NCBI GenBank assembly: GCA_946222995.1
Contig: CAMIOS010000002.1
Span: forward strand, 1 to 64,000
Length of the DNA stretch: 64,000 nt
Direction of reading: 5' to 3'
From: an uncultured Enhydrobacter sp.
GTDB lineage: Bacteria > Pseudomonadota > Gammaproteobacteria > Pseudomonadales > Moraxellaceae
The translations under genes and the position numbers were made by a program. Positions 9,056 through 17,974 of this stretch are shown one piece after another. The notes beneath the pieces are model-generated. The model searched no databases. It was not told where the DNA came from and saw only the letters and a list, made by a program, of their open reading frames with translations. Every line of letters starts with the position of its first letter. The first letter of the stretch is position 1.

Positions 9056-9613
9056 ATGAAAAATAAGGCTGACATTTTGCAAGATAGTTGTAATTATCTG
9101 TATCAATATGGATTTAATGGAACGAGTGTCGAAAACTTGGCTCAAAATGCCAATATCACTAAAAAAACGTTATACCGTTATTTTGCTAGCAAAGAATCGC
9201 TTATTGAGGATAGCTTAGATTTTCGTCATAAATGGTTTATGACTCAATTAAATCGTGCTTTAGAACACCTAACGGGCGAAAAGGTAATTGATGGGTATTT
9301 GAAATTTTTAAAAGATTGGCTTACTAGTGATAATTTTTATGGCTGTATGTTTATCAATGCTTGTGGTGAATTCTCTGATAAAAATCATATCGTCCACCAA
9401 AAATCACTTGAGCATAAACAACAAGTTATTACTCTACTACAGCAAAAAATCTCTCTTGGGATAGACGATAAAAATCAAAGTAAAAAATTAGCTGAATTTT
9501 TATTTATTAATGGTGAAGGGCTTATCGTTGCTATGCAAGTAGGTGTTATTGATAAAATCAATATTGTTACATTAATTGCTACTATTAGCATCCAATGCAA
9601 AGCAATTATTTAA
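9056..9613 (+). CDS. TetR-family transcriptional regulator
   Basis: This 185-residue regulator has an N-terminal TetR helix-turn-helix (residues about 8 to 50; YGFNGTSVENLAQNANITKK followed by TLYRYFASKESLI). The C-terminal ligand domain (FYGCMFINACGEFSD) resembles the YxaF/LmrA-type TetR group. It probably represses itself and the divergent HPP gene through the palindrome at 8955-8996, and it may also control the MHS transporter 110 bases downstream. The inducer is unknown. The region is more AT-rich than neighbouring housekeeping genes. Confidence 0.88.
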   Translation: MKNKADILQDSCNYLYQYGFNGTSVENLAQNANITKKTLYRYFASKESLIEDSLDFRHKWFMTQLNRALEHLTGEKVIDGYLKFLKDWLTSDNFYGCMFINACGEFSDKNHIVHQKSLEHKQQVITLLQQKISLGIDDKNQSKKLAEFLFINGEGLIVAMQVGVIDKINIVTLIATISIQCKAII

Positions 9614-9722
9614 TTTTATATGGACATAAACAACTAACTATTACATTTCAATCTATAAATGCACCTACCTTGTGCTTCTATTGTTCGATACAATAAATTT
9701 TTTTCTAAACAATAATAATAAA

Positions 9723-11021
9723 ATGATAACTTACTCCCCTGCGATTTCTAGCGACCAAAAAAAAGACAGTGTATCCAAACGTTCACTAGCAGTCGCTGCA
9801 TTATCTACCATTGTTGAATGGTATGATTTTACTTTATACCTATACTTTGCTACCGTGCTGAGTCGGGTATTTTTTGGTGAAAATACCACCTCGCTACTGA
9901 TTACTTTGGGCGGATTTGCCATTTCATATTTGATGCGTCCGCTAGGGGCAGTGGTATTTGGGCATATTGGCGATAAATATGGTCGCAAAACCATGATGAT
10001 GCTATCAATGTTATTGATTACCATTGCGATGTTTTTGACCGCGATGCTACCAACCGCTTCACAAATTGGCACGTTAGCGGGATTTTTGCTCATTGGGTTA
10101 CGCTGTATGATGTCGTTTGCGGTCGGGGCAGAATATACCGGCGTGGTGGCATATTTGCTCGAAGGGTCAAAGGCTCAAAATCGTGGTTTTATTACGTCTT
10201 TGGCTTCGGCTGCCAGTGAGATTGGGGGATTACTTGCTGTAGCCGTATGTGGGGCAACGGTCTATTTGCTCTCTGAGCCAGACTTGGCACGTTGGGGTTG
10301 GCGAATACCTTTTATTCTTGGTGGGTTGCTTGCGTTGCTGGTGTGGGTGGCGCGCTCAAGTATGGATGAATCGCCCGAATTTAGCCAAAAACAACAACAC
10401 AGCACACTGTCACAATCACCTATTCTTGATACGTTTAAATACCAAAAACTTGGTATTTTTCGCAGTTTTATGATTTCGGCATTGGGATCAATCACTTATT
10501 ATGTGGGCATTACTTATGTCCCGATATTTTTGAAAGACACAGGGCAGCATAGTGAGCAAATGTCATTTTATCTATCCACCCTAGCAGCAGTGGCGGTGAT
10601 TTTAATAACGCCACTTGTTGGGGCATTGTCCGATAAAATCGGTCGGCGACCTGTCCTCATCGGTCTGGCTCTAGCAAGTGTGCTATTGCCCGCCTTACTG
10701 TTTTATTGGATGGCTCACGGTGATGTCACCCAAGCGTTGGTTGGTGCGGTGATTTTGGCGTGTTTAGCAGGCGGTGTAAGTGCCGTTGGTGCTTCGGCAA
10801 CGGCAGAGCAGTTTCCCACTGAGGGTCGATTGAGTGGCTTGGCATTGGGTACGACGATGGCGACAGCGATTTTTGGCGGGTTTACACCGCTCTTGGCTCA
10901 ATATTTGATTGAGAAGACAGGTTGGCCGCTGGTACCTGCGGCAATGATTGCAGTGGTGGCAGTGATGGTGTTGCCCGTATTTTGGGGTTTAAAAGAAACG
11001 GCTTTTAGCCATAATAACTAG
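9723..11021 (+). CDS. MFS transporter, metabolite:H+ symporter (MHS) type
   Basis: This inner-membrane permease of about 432 residues has twelve predicted membrane segments. It carries the MHS signatures: VEWYDFTLYLYFAT near the first helix, GHIGDKYGRKTMMM in the loop 2-3 motif, and GLRCMMSFAVGAEYTGVVAY in helices 4 to 5. MHS proteins use the proton gradient to import carboxylates such as citrate or 2-oxoglutarate, or betaine/proline. The substrate cannot be told from sequence. The start is uncertain: the ATG at 9672 would add an unusual Asn-rich leader, and the ATG at 9723 gives a normal N-terminus, but neither has a clear ribosome site. Confidence 0.85.
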   Translation: MITYSPAISSDQKKDSVSKRSLAVAALSTIVEWYDFTLYLYFATVLSRVFFGENTTSLLITLGGFAISYLMRPLGAVVFGHIGDKYGRKTMMMLSMLLITIAMFLTAMLPTASQIGTLAGFLLIGLRCMMSFAVGAEYTGVVAYLLEGSKAQNRGFITSLASAASEIGGLLAVAVCGATVYLLSEPDLARWGWRIPFILGGLLALLVWVARSSMDESPEFSQKQQHSTLSQSPILDTFKYQKLGIFRSFMISALGSITYYVGITYVPIFLKDTGQHSEQMSFYLSTLAAVAVILITPLVGALSDKIGRRPVLIGLALASVLLPALLFYWMAHGDVTQALVGAVILACLAGGVSAVGASATAEQFPTEGRLSGLALGTTMATAIFGGFTPLLAQYLIEKTGWPLVPAAMIAVVAVMVLPVFWGLKETAFSHNN

Positions 11022-11027
11022 TCGCAA

Positions 11028-11055
11028 TAAAAAAGGACGTAGTCAATACGCCCTT
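11028..11055 (-). terminator. Terminator for the UPF0149 gene
   Basis: On the minus strand a nine-base stem (AAGGGCGTA with TACGTCCTT, including one G-T pair) is followed by a T run. It lies 29 bases past the UPF0149 stop and also faces the end of the MFS gene. Confidence 0.65.
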
Positions 11056-11083
11056 ATTCTACAACATTTGCTATTTAATCAGT

Positions 11084-11623
11084 TTAGTCGTTGGTATGAA
11101 ATAATAAAAACAATTCAACGATATTTTTCTCGATTGCACCTGCCATTTGGCTCATGGTTTCTGGGTCTTTCATTAGTTCGACCATATCAGGTTCTTCGGC
11201 ATCAATGCCACTAAATAGCACCATTGGCAACGTGAGCATCGCCACATCTTCTTGGGTGTCTTCATCGTTAAACCAATCATCAGCTTCATCTTCGCTGGCA
11301 TACATCGCATCAATAAAACCTACCGACCACTCACCAATATCACTATTTTCAATATCACTGTAATCCGTATCATCCACATCAAAGGGTAATTCAATTTCTC
11401 GCTCATCTTGTAGCGTGGCTTTAAGTTCTTCGCGCCAAGTATTTAAGGCATCTAGTACTGCAGGCTTGACTTGTTTTTGATGTCCTTCAAATAAATAGCT
11501 TTGCCAGTCTTTTAACGGTTTGCCTACCAAAGAGGCGGTCAAAAAACCATGCGTGGCAATGCTTGGCATACCAAATTCATTGTCATCACTGTCAAGAAAC
11601 TCAATTAAATCATCAAAATTCAT
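11084..11623 (-). CDS. UPF0149 (YgfB/YecA) family protein
   Basis: This very acidic protein of 179 residues belongs to the UPF0149 family, whose members are mostly of unknown role (YgfB in Pseudomonas affects gene regulation). The family features are the N-terminal PSIATHGFLTASLVGK segment, FEGHQKQVKPAVLDAL in the middle, and WSVGFIDAMYASEDEADDWF near residue 120. No SEC-C metal-binding tail is present. It is transcribed in the same direction as the small acidic protein upstream but is separated from it by a terminator-like hairpin, so it is probably monocistronic. Confidence 0.8.
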   Translation of the reverse strand: MNFDDLIEFLDSDDNEFGMPSIATHGFLTASLVGKPLKDWQSYLFEGHQKQVKPAVLDALNTWREELKATLQDEREIELPFDVDDTDYSDIENSDIGEWSVGFIDAMYASEDEADDWFNDEDTQEDVAMLTLPMVLFSGIDAEEPDMVELMKDPETMSQMAGAIEKNIVELFLLFHTND

Positions 11624-11670
11624 CGTTATTATCCTAAAGTTTATGTAAGTTGTTATTTATTAAAGCTTCA

Positions 11671-11707
11671 TTTAAAAATAAAGGTTAATACCGTTGTATT
11701 AACCTTT
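11671..11707 (-). terminator. Terminator after the small acidic protein gene
   Basis: A perfect 12-base-pair stem (AAAGGTTAATAC with GTATTAACCTTT, four-base loop) is followed on the minus strand by TTATTTTTAAA. It is placed 10 bases after the stop of the 75-residue acidic protein. Confidence 0.8.
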
Positions 11708-11717
11708 GCTGAATCGC

Positions 11718-11945
11718 TTAAAAATCATCGTCTAAATCGTCATCAAGATCATCCAAATCCTCATCAAATCCATCTTTTAACGAACGACTCAACCGCTTTT
11801 CTTCAAGCAATTCATCAATTAAACGTCTTTTTTCAAGGCTATTGCTACGTCCTCGTCCGCTAACATCATCATCGGCTAGGCGGGCATCAGCATCATCATC
11901 AAAACTATCATCTTCAAAGCTATCATCTAAATCTGGGTCTGACAT
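11718..11945 (-). CDS. Small acidic protein, PA3496-like
   Basis: This 75-residue protein is composed largely of Asp, Glu and Ser, with a basic central segment (SLEKRRLIDELLEEKRLSRS) and an Asp-rich tail ending in DDDF. That layout resembles the PA3496 family, described as putative envelope-integrity proteins; this recall is tentative. An upstream ATG at 12029 would add 28 residues, but the ATG at 11945 has GAGGAA nine bases before it and starts the acidic region directly. No membrane segment or signal peptide is seen. Function is unknown. Confidence 0.68.
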   Translation of the reverse strand: MSDPDLDDSFEDDSFDDDADARLADDDVSGRGRSNSLEKRRLIDELLEEKRLSRSLKDGFDEDLDDLDDDLDDDF

Positions 11946-12099
11946 GGTGCGTTCCTCGTGGTAGTCTATTGATTCAATCAAACTGCAAAATTTATTATGC
12001 CTTATAAAATTTTTTTTAAATGCTGTCAAGCGCTAATTAACATTTTTGCAAATTTTAATAATGCTAACGTTTACTGATTGAATGGGTAAATTGGTGTTA

Positions 12100-13494
12100 T
12101 CAAAAACCACTTGCGCTGGCGGTCAAAATTTCATCTCGCTTATGAATTAATTCGGCCATTAAGGATTCAGCGAGCCCTGAATATATTAGCATTTCTCGTT
12201 CGGTGACACTGGTTGGTTGAGGGAGTTTTTTGAGTTGGACTTGTCCATTGAGCGTGCTTATCATGGGTTTTGGTAGCAACAGCATTAATCCATCTTCTTT
12301 GGCATGATTGGTCATTAAGCGTTGGGTGTCATCAAATTGGCTATCAAGGCTCACCCCTGCTGTCATGGGCAAGGCAAAACGCGAAAGCTCTCGATGTTTT
12401 TCATACACCACTTGGTTTAGGATGATCACCAATTTGCTTAATAAAACTGCCGCCAATGGCAATTGCGCGGGATTACCACTCAAGTGTACCACCGCCCCGT
12501 GGTCGGTAAACTTGACGGTATTTTGCACGGTGACATCACGCACATACCGGTTAATCAGGGCGCTATTTGCGCCAAATAAGCTATCGCAAGCTCGGCTTAA
12601 TAACTCGACACATAGCTGTAGATAGGGTTTGGCAAGCTCAGGGGCAACGCGTTGCATCAGCCCAAATTCGTCAAAAAAGCGAATTTGTAACGCCAGCAAC
12701 TGCTGTGCAAACGTGTCTGGCTGAGCGGTGGGCAAGGTTGCAGATGGGCTAGTAGAAAGCATTTGAGCCGCTTCGGTATTTTCATTGCTATTGCTTTGAA
12801 TAGGGCTATCTTCTGCATGATTTGTGGTGGCGTGTAAAAAGTCTTGAATCGTTCGTTGGTTGGTATTGACCGTTTCGGCATGTTCTTCGTTGACTGCAAG
12901 CTGGCTATCGGACTCACGTTGGTGAGTAGAGGACGAATCAATAGTGGGCGCTGAATATCTTGCCAAAGCGATACGTTGTTGCACCTTTTCGCCAATTTCT
13001 TGCAGTTGTTTGTCAGTTGGGCGGGCGATATAGCCATAAATTAGCCACAAAAATCCATGTACAATTGCTGAACCTAATATATACAGCCATTGGTTGCCAA
13101 TTATCTCGCCTTTAGAAATTGCCCGCATAGTGACAATGGCATGACCAAGCAGTTGGTTATTTTGGATAATCGGTTGGTCAATGGTTTGTCCTGTCTGGGT
13201 TTGTGACTGCCCTGTTTGTACCAATACTTGATTATTGGGGTCGGTAATCACCAGTTTGGCAACATCACTATCAACTTGATAACGGTTGGTCAAGACACTT
13301 AGGCTGATTCGGTCTTGGTTTGCCAACGCCACCATCGCTTCTTTACTTAATTGTTCGACAATTTTTTCGCCTTTATCTGTGCGGTAGTCATATTGCTGCT
13401 TTTCGGTACTAAACATCAAAATCACAATATGCAGACAAAAACTGACGAGTAAAATAATGGCAAATATGCCTTGTCGAGGGGCTAAATTATTCAT
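12100..13494 (-). CDS. YtjB/Smp-like inner-membrane protein next to serB
   Basis: This 464-residue membrane protein has an N-terminal helix (residues 10 to 29, GIFAIILLVSFCLHIVIL), a periplasmic stretch, a second helix near residues 135 to 155 (LYILGSAIVHGFLWLIYG), and a long cytoplasmic C-terminal region. This topology and the divergent position next to serB match YtjB (Smp/AhpA-like), whose role is poorly known. Here the cytoplasmic part is longer than in E. coli (about 214 residues in total there), with a Ser/Gln-rich linker at about 190 to 260 and an unassigned domain after it. Identification rests mainly on topology and context. Confidence 0.6.
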   Translation of the reverse strand: MNNLAPRQGIFAIILLVSFCLHIVILMFSTEKQQYDYRTDKGEKIVEQLSKEAMVALANQDRISLSVLTNRYQVDSDVAKLVITDPNNQVLVQTGQSQTQTGQTIDQPIIQNNQLLGHAIVTMRAISKGEIIGNQWLYILGSAIVHGFLWLIYGYIARPTDKQLQEIGEKVQQRIALARYSAPTIDSSSTHQRESDSQLAVNEEHAETVNTNQRTIQDFLHATTNHAEDSPIQSNSNENTEAAQMLSTSPSATLPTAQPDTFAQQLLALQIRFFDEFGLMQRVAPELAKPYLQLCVELLSRACDSLFGANSALINRYVRDVTVQNTVKFTDHGAVVHLSGNPAQLPLAAVLLSKLVIILNQVVYEKHRELSRFALPMTAGVSLDSQFDDTQRLMTNHAKEDGLMLLLPKPMISTLNGQVQLKKLPQPTSVTEREMLIYSGLAESLMAELIHKRDEILTASASGF

Positions 13495-13575
13495 GAATCT
13501 CTTTGACTTTCTTTGATGGCAATTAAATGCTACATTATCATGTTTATTTTTTTGTCATACAAGGGGCAAATACCC

Positions 13576-14565
13576 ATGAGCGATAATTTTTTACATAATC
13601 TTTTGCAAACCTTCCCGAAAAGCTGGGTGATCACCCTCAGCGCTCCCAAAATCGAACTAGGTATACTGACAGCGGTTTGTCAATATTTGGCAGAGCAGTC
13701 TCCTGCCATGCGAATCCTTTATCAACGTACGCTGATTGATGAGCTAGACTGGCAAGCTAATACCGAATTATCCCAAGCCGAACAGACCAGTCCGGTCACG
13801 ACCCTACAGTGGTTCGTTGAAGGCGAAACTACAGACAGTTTTGCCCATCAGCTAAAACAGCAGTTTAAGAGTCTTAATCTACCGATGGATGTGAACATCC
13901 TACCCCTTGCTACCCTGCTTGCCCCAAAAAAGCTGGCTTTATTTGATATGGATTCGACCTTGATTGAGCAGGAGGTGATTGTTGAGCTTGCCAAAAAAGC
14001 AGGGGTGGGTGAGCAAGTGGCGGTGATTACCGAGTCGGCGATGCGTGGCGAGATTGACTTTGCTGAAAGCTTTACTCGCCGTGTGGGCTTGCTCAAAGGC
14101 TTATCAAAAGACGTGTTGGATGACATTATCCAGAACAATATTACGTTTAGCCTTGGGGCAAAACGTTTGATTCGTACCCTAAAAAATCATGGCTATCATG
14201 TGATATTGGTATCGGGCGGGTTTAGCTATTTTGCCGAATTTGTTAAACGCGAACTGGGCATTGATGAAATTTACGCCAATGAGCTGGATATTGTGGATGG
14301 ACATCTAACCGGAAAAATCACCTCATCCATCGTGGATGGTGAGCGTAAAGCTGAGATTTTGCAAGCAATAGCACAGCGTCTCAATATCGACTTATCTGCC
14401 ACCGTAGCGGTTGGCGATGGAGCAAATGACCTACCTATGCTGGGGCTAGCGGGTATCGGAATCGCTTATCGCGCCAAGCCTGTGGTACGTGCACAAGCAG
14501 ATTTTGCCATTAATATCGAAGGTCTCGATGGGGTCTTGGCGATTTTGGGGCTGGCTTCATCTTAA
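13576..14565 (+). CDS. serB: Phosphoserine phosphatase
   Basis: SerB hydrolyses phosphoserine in the last step of serine synthesis. The protein is 329 residues, with an N-terminal ACT-like region (about 1 to 110) and a HAD phosphatase domain. Motif I is FDMDSTLIEQE with the nucleophile Asp near residue 123, motif II is VSGGFSYFAEF, and motif IV is GDGANDLPML near residue 280. The open frame begins at 13513, but the ATG at 13576 follows AAGGGG at good spacing and starts like a normal SerB. It overlaps the convergent FUSC gene by four bases at the stop codons and is divergent from the YtjB-like gene. Confidence 0.96.
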   Translation: MSDNFLHNLLQTFPKSWVITLSAPKIELGILTAVCQYLAEQSPAMRILYQRTLIDELDWQANTELSQAEQTSPVTTLQWFVEGETTDSFAHQLKQQFKSLNLPMDVNILPLATLLAPKKLALFDMDSTLIEQEVIVELAKKAGVGEQVAVITESAMRGEIDFAESFTRRVGLLKGLSKDVLDDIIQNNITFSLGAKRLIRTLKNHGYHVILVSGGFSYFAEFVKRELGIDEIYANELDIVDGHLTGKITSSIVDGERKAEILQAIAQRLNIDLSATVAVGDGANDLPMLGLAGIGIAYRAKPVVRAQADFAINIEGLDGVLAILGLASS

Positions 14566-15653
14566 ATATCAAATTTTGCTAACAGTTTATTCACCACTAC
14601 TTGCATCCGTTGCTTAATTGCTGGTGATAAGATCATCATACCCCCTAGCACGCCAATAAAGCAGCCCAATACGGTGTCCCATAGCCGTGCCGAGATAATC
14701 TCAGTAAGCGGATGGGCATGGGGTGTGCTGTATTCTGCCAAAATGATAGTGAGTGGGGTGACAAAAATCACCGCTGCCGCATAATGTCGCACCACCAAAG
14801 TCTCGATAAAAAACACCAATCCCAAAATCAATAACGCAATGGTATAACCTTGTGGCTGCATTGCCAATATAAACCACGCCACCCCCATCCCAAAACCCGT
14901 GCCCACAATGCGATGCAAATGTTTTATCCAAATGCTTTGAAAGTTCATGCCTTGCATTACCACATAGCAGCTCATCGGTACCCAGTAAGGTTTTGGCATC
15001 TTCAATAGTAACGCAACGCCCAGCGATAACGCAATAAACACCGACATAATCATCGCATCACTTAATACCGCCTGAGTCGGCAATCGCGGCTCAGCAGGCT
15101 TGATAGGACGATTATAAAGCAGAGCTAACGTATAACAACAGCCAACCATGCCCGCAATCAGCGTACCCAGCGCAACGACACCAATCAAATACGGCAGCTG
15201 CTCAACCGTGGCGGGCATAAAAAATGCCAACGCCGATGCCATGATAATAAACAGCCCGGCAGGCGGTGGTAAGCGGTGACAGCGGCTAAACACCGTTACC
15301 CAAAAGGTGATAAACAATGTCAAGGGAATCACCAAAATCGGCATACTGTGCGCAATTAAACCCACCGCAAAACACGCCACCATACCAAAGCTACACGCCA
15401 TCATCACCGCCATTCGATATAGCAAGGTGCCGACATACGGCAGGTTCAAAATCACCATCGCCCCAAGCGACGCTAACAGCCCCATTGCCAAATCATCATA
15501 ATATGCCCCAATAAACACCGGCGAACTAATCGCCAATGCTGCCACCAATGGCATATGCCACGGGCGGGTGGTTGAATTAAGGGTCATAAAACTTTGAATA
15601 GGCGCGGCAATTAAATCATGGGATAAGTTTGTTTGCGATGGCTCATTTGCCAT
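14562..15653 (-). CDS. FUSC-family inner-membrane protein (aromatic acid exporter-like)
   Basis: This 363-residue protein has two blocks of membrane helices, at about residues 30 to 175 and 195 to 345, the pattern of FUSC/YccS/AaeB-type proteins. The second block has the FUSC core LKMPKPYWVPMSCYVVMQG followed by RIVGTGFGMGVAW. Characterised relatives export aromatic carboxylic acids or fusaric acid, usually with a membrane-fusion partner. It is shorter than AaeB (about 650) and has no partner gene nearby, so its substrate is unknown. It ends four bases inside serB, convergently. Confidence 0.8.
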   Translation of the reverse strand: MANEPSQTNLSHDLIAAPIQSFMTLNSTTRPWHMPLVAALAISSPVFIGAYYDDLAMGLLASLGAMVILNLPYVGTLLYRMAVMMACSFGMVACFAVGLIAHSMPILVIPLTLFITFWVTVFSRCHRLPPPAGLFIIMASALAFFMPATVEQLPYLIGVVALGTLIAGMVGCCYTLALLYNRPIKPAEPRLPTQAVLSDAMIMSVFIALSLGVALLLKMPKPYWVPMSCYVVMQGMNFQSIWIKHLHRIVGTGFGMGVAWFILAMQPQGYTIALLILGLVFFIETLVVRHYAAAVIFVTPLTIILAEYSTPHAHPLTEIISARLWDTVLGCFIGVLGGMMILSPAIKQRMQVVVNKLLAKFDI

Positions 15654-15705
15654 TTTTCCCCCTTTAACATAATTAATTTAAACAGTTCTTAAAAAAATCC
15701 AGCAA

Positions 15706-15739
15706 ATAAAAAAGCCAGATTAATCGATAATCTAGCTTT
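15706..15739 (-). terminator. Terminator after purC
   Basis: On the minus strand the stem AAAGCTAGATTA with TAATCTGGCTTT (one mismatch, five-base loop) is followed by TTTTATTT. It closes the dapA-lipoprotein-purC operon about 20 bases after the purC stop. Confidence 0.8.
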
Positions 15740-15758
15740 AATGTGTGTTAATTATCTG

Positions 15759-16472
15759 CTAATTCAAGGGCACACCAATGCGCTGTGCCACTTCTTCGTA
15801 GCCTTCTATTACATTGCCTAGACTTTGGCGGAAGCGGTCTTTGTCGAGTTTTTTCTTGGTTTGTTTGTCCCACACACGACAACCATCGGGTGAAAACTCA
15901 TCACCAAGAACAATACGGTCTTTAAACACACCAAATTCTAGCTTAAAATCAACCAACATCAAACCGCCTTCATCAAACAGTTTGGATAAGACGTCATTGA
16001 CTTGATAGGTTAATTTTTTCATTTCATCAAGCTGCGCTTGGGTCGCCCAACCGAGTGAAACCGCCAGTGATTCATTAATCAGTGGGTCGCCTAGCCCGTC
16101 ATCTTTGTAAAACAACTCGTAGGTCGGTGGTGTGAGTGCTTGACCTTCCTCAAGCCCAAGGCGGCGCACAATTGAACCTGCGGCATAGTTACGCACCACG
16201 CATTCAACAGGAATCATTTTTAGGCGTTTGACTAATACCTCATCTTCGGTCAGTTGTTGTTCAAAATGGGTCTCGATGCCTGCTTCGCTCAATTTTTGCA
16301 TGATATACGCATTAAAGCGATTATTGACTTTGCCTTTACGCTCAAGCTGTTCGATACGTTCACCATTAAAAGCGGATGTGTCGTCACGAAAGTGCATGAT
16401 TAAATAATCGGCATTGTCGGTTTCATACACCGATTTGGCTTTGCCTTTGTAGAGTAAATCTTGTTTTTGCAT
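15759..16472 (-). CDS. purC: SAICAR synthetase (purC)
   Basis: PurC joins CAIR with aspartate using ATP in purine synthesis. The 237-residue length equals that of E. coli PurC. Visible signatures are LLYKGKAKSVYETD at the N-terminus (nucleotide site), HFRDDTSAFNGE, the family pattern LKMIPVECVVRNYAAGSIVRR, and LMLVDFKLEFG near residue 170. It is the last gene of a minus-strand operon after dapA and the BamC-like lipoprotein, the same order as dapA-bamC-purC in E. coli and Pseudomonas relatives. The gap to the lipoprotein gene is 73 bases. Confidence 0.97.
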   Translation of the reverse strand: MQKQDLLYKGKAKSVYETDNADYLIMHFRDDTSAFNGERIEQLERKGKVNNRFNAYIMQKLSEAGIETHFEQQLTEDEVLVKRLKMIPVECVVRNYAAGSIVRRLGLEEGQALTPPTYELFYKDDGLGDPLINESLAVSLGWATQAQLDEMKKLTYQVNDVLSKLFDEGGLMLVDFKLEFGVFKDRIVLGDEFSPDGCRVWDKQTKKKLDKDRFRQSLGNVIEGYEEVAQRIGVPLN

Positions 16473-16545
16473 GGTAAATAATCCAGTGGTTACCGATGGT
16501 TGTAGTTATAAAAGAAAGCAGATCAATTGATCAACCAACCGCCGT

Positions 16546-16842
16546 CTATTTAATAGTACTAATGGGACGAGGTATCTCAAAACGTTTGCTTTTGTCACTT
16601 TTAAGTTTTAGGGTATTTTCGCCCGCTTGGGGCACATTGTACAGGGGAATAAATGGCAAGGTTTGGGCATCTGCGGGTAATACAATGGGATTAAGCTTGG
16701 TGGTTTTTTGATAATCAAGCGAGCTATCTGCCACCTTTTGCTTAAACGTGGTGCAGCCACTTAAAGCAGTAGCGACCACAACCAAGCCTAAGCTTAGCCC
16801 ATAACACAAGCGTTGAGAGAGAAAAGGAACACGAATTATCAT
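16546..16842 (-). CDS. Miniature BamC-like lipoprotein
   Basis: This 98-residue lipoprotein has a signal peptide ending at the lipobox ALSGC (Cys30), leaving a mature part of about 69 residues. Its position between dapA and purC is that of bamC, and the mature start (DYQKTTKLNPIVLPAD, then FIPLYNVP) resembles the extended N-terminal segment of BamC that clamps BamD in the outer-membrane assembly machine. The two helix-grip domains of full BamC (about 340 residues in E. coli) are missing. The ATG overlaps the dapA TGA (ATGA), a coupled start. BamC identity is inferred from context and a short likeness. Confidence 0.7.
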   Translation of the reverse strand: MIIRVPFLSQRLCYGLSLGLVVVATALSGCTTFKQKVADSSLDYQKTTKLNPIVLPADAQTLPFIPLYNVPQAGENTLKLKSDKSKRFEIPRPISTIK

Positions 16843-17738
16843 AATAAACCTGCTTTGCTAAGTGCAGTATCAATGGTTGGCTGATATTGAGCAGACAACC
16901 ATGTCAACGGTAAACGAATGCCTGCTTCAATACGTCCCATTTTGTACAGGGCGTATTTGACAGGTATGGGGCTTGATTCAATAAACAAATCCCGATGTAA
17001 ATGCTCAATTGTTTTGTTTAAGGCAGTGGCTTGATCAAACTCACCTTTTAACGCATGGGCAAAAATTTGGCTCATCTGTTTTGGTGCAATATTGGCGGTA
17101 ACAGAGATATTGCCTTTGGCACCATGTTTCATTAATTCAACAGCGGTTGGGTCATCACCCGATAACACGCTCATACGGTCTTTTACCGCTTCAATCAGCT
17201 TAGCACCCCGTGCCACATCGCCTGTGGCATCTTTGATTGCCACAATATTATCAATATCAGCAAGCCGCTCAACCGTGGCTTGAGCAATATCCACAACGGT
17301 TCGCCCTGGCACATTATAAAGGATTTGGGGAATATCCACCGCTTCGGCAATGGCTTTGTAATGTTGATACAAGCCTTCTTGTGTGGGCTTATTGTAGTAA
17401 GGTGCGACTAACAGTACCGCATCTACCCCTGCGCGTTTGGCATGTTGGGTCAATTCAATGGCTTCAACGGTATTATTTGCCCCTGTCCCTGCGATAACAG
17501 GCACTCGACCTGCCACTTGCTTGACATAAAAATCAATCAAATCCGCATGTTCATTCATGGACAACGTGGCTGACTCACCCGTCGTACCAACCGCTACCAA
17601 CACATTGGTGCCTTGCTCAATTTGCCAATCGATCAAATTGGCTAACGATTGAAAATCCACATCACCATTACTGTGCATGGGCGTTATCAAGGCAGACATC
17701 GAGCCTTGTAGCTTGTCTAAAATTGGATGAATTGCCAT
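16839..17738 (-). CDS. dapA: 4-hydroxy-tetrahydrodipicolinate synthase
   Basis: DapA condenses pyruvate with aspartate semialdehyde, the first step of the diaminopimelate/lysine branch feeding peptidoglycan. It is a 299-residue TIM barrel with the family motifs LITPMHSNGDVDF, GTTGESATLS (residues about 44 to 53), YYNKPTQEGLY, LYNVPGRT with the catalytic Tyr, and the Schiff-base Lys in IVAIKDATGD near residue 167. The frame opens at 17780, but the ATG at 17738 follows AAAGG at eight bases and matches family starts. It leads the operon with the lipoprotein gene (4-base overlap) and purC. Confidence 0.96.
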   Translation of the reverse strand: MAIHPILDKLQGSMSALITPMHSNGDVDFQSLANLIDWQIEQGTNVLVAVGTTGESATLSMNEHADLIDFYVKQVAGRVPVIAGTGANNTVEAIELTQHAKRAGVDAVLLVAPYYNKPTQEGLYQHYKAIAEAVDIPQILYNVPGRTVVDIAQATVERLADIDNIVAIKDATGDVARGAKLIEAVKDRMSVLSGDDPTAVELMKHGAKGNISVTANIAPKQMSQIFAHALKGEFDQATALNKTIEHLHRDLFIESSPIPVKYALYKMGRIEAGIRLPLTWLSAQYQPTIDTALSKAGLL

Positions 17739-17974
17739 ACAAAATACCTTTGACCCCAACCGGTGGTCGTTATGCGACACAAAAAATTAAATAAATGCTG
17801 TTTTAGCTGCTTATTAAAAGGGCGTATTCTAACTGATTTAAGGTTGATTTACCCTAACGTATGCCGATTAGTGTAGCATAAAAAAAGCAGGAAGTTTAAG
17901 CGTTATTCACTGAATTATTGGGTCAAATACGCATTAAAATTGCTATCATGAATTATTTGAATCAAGCCCCATCG

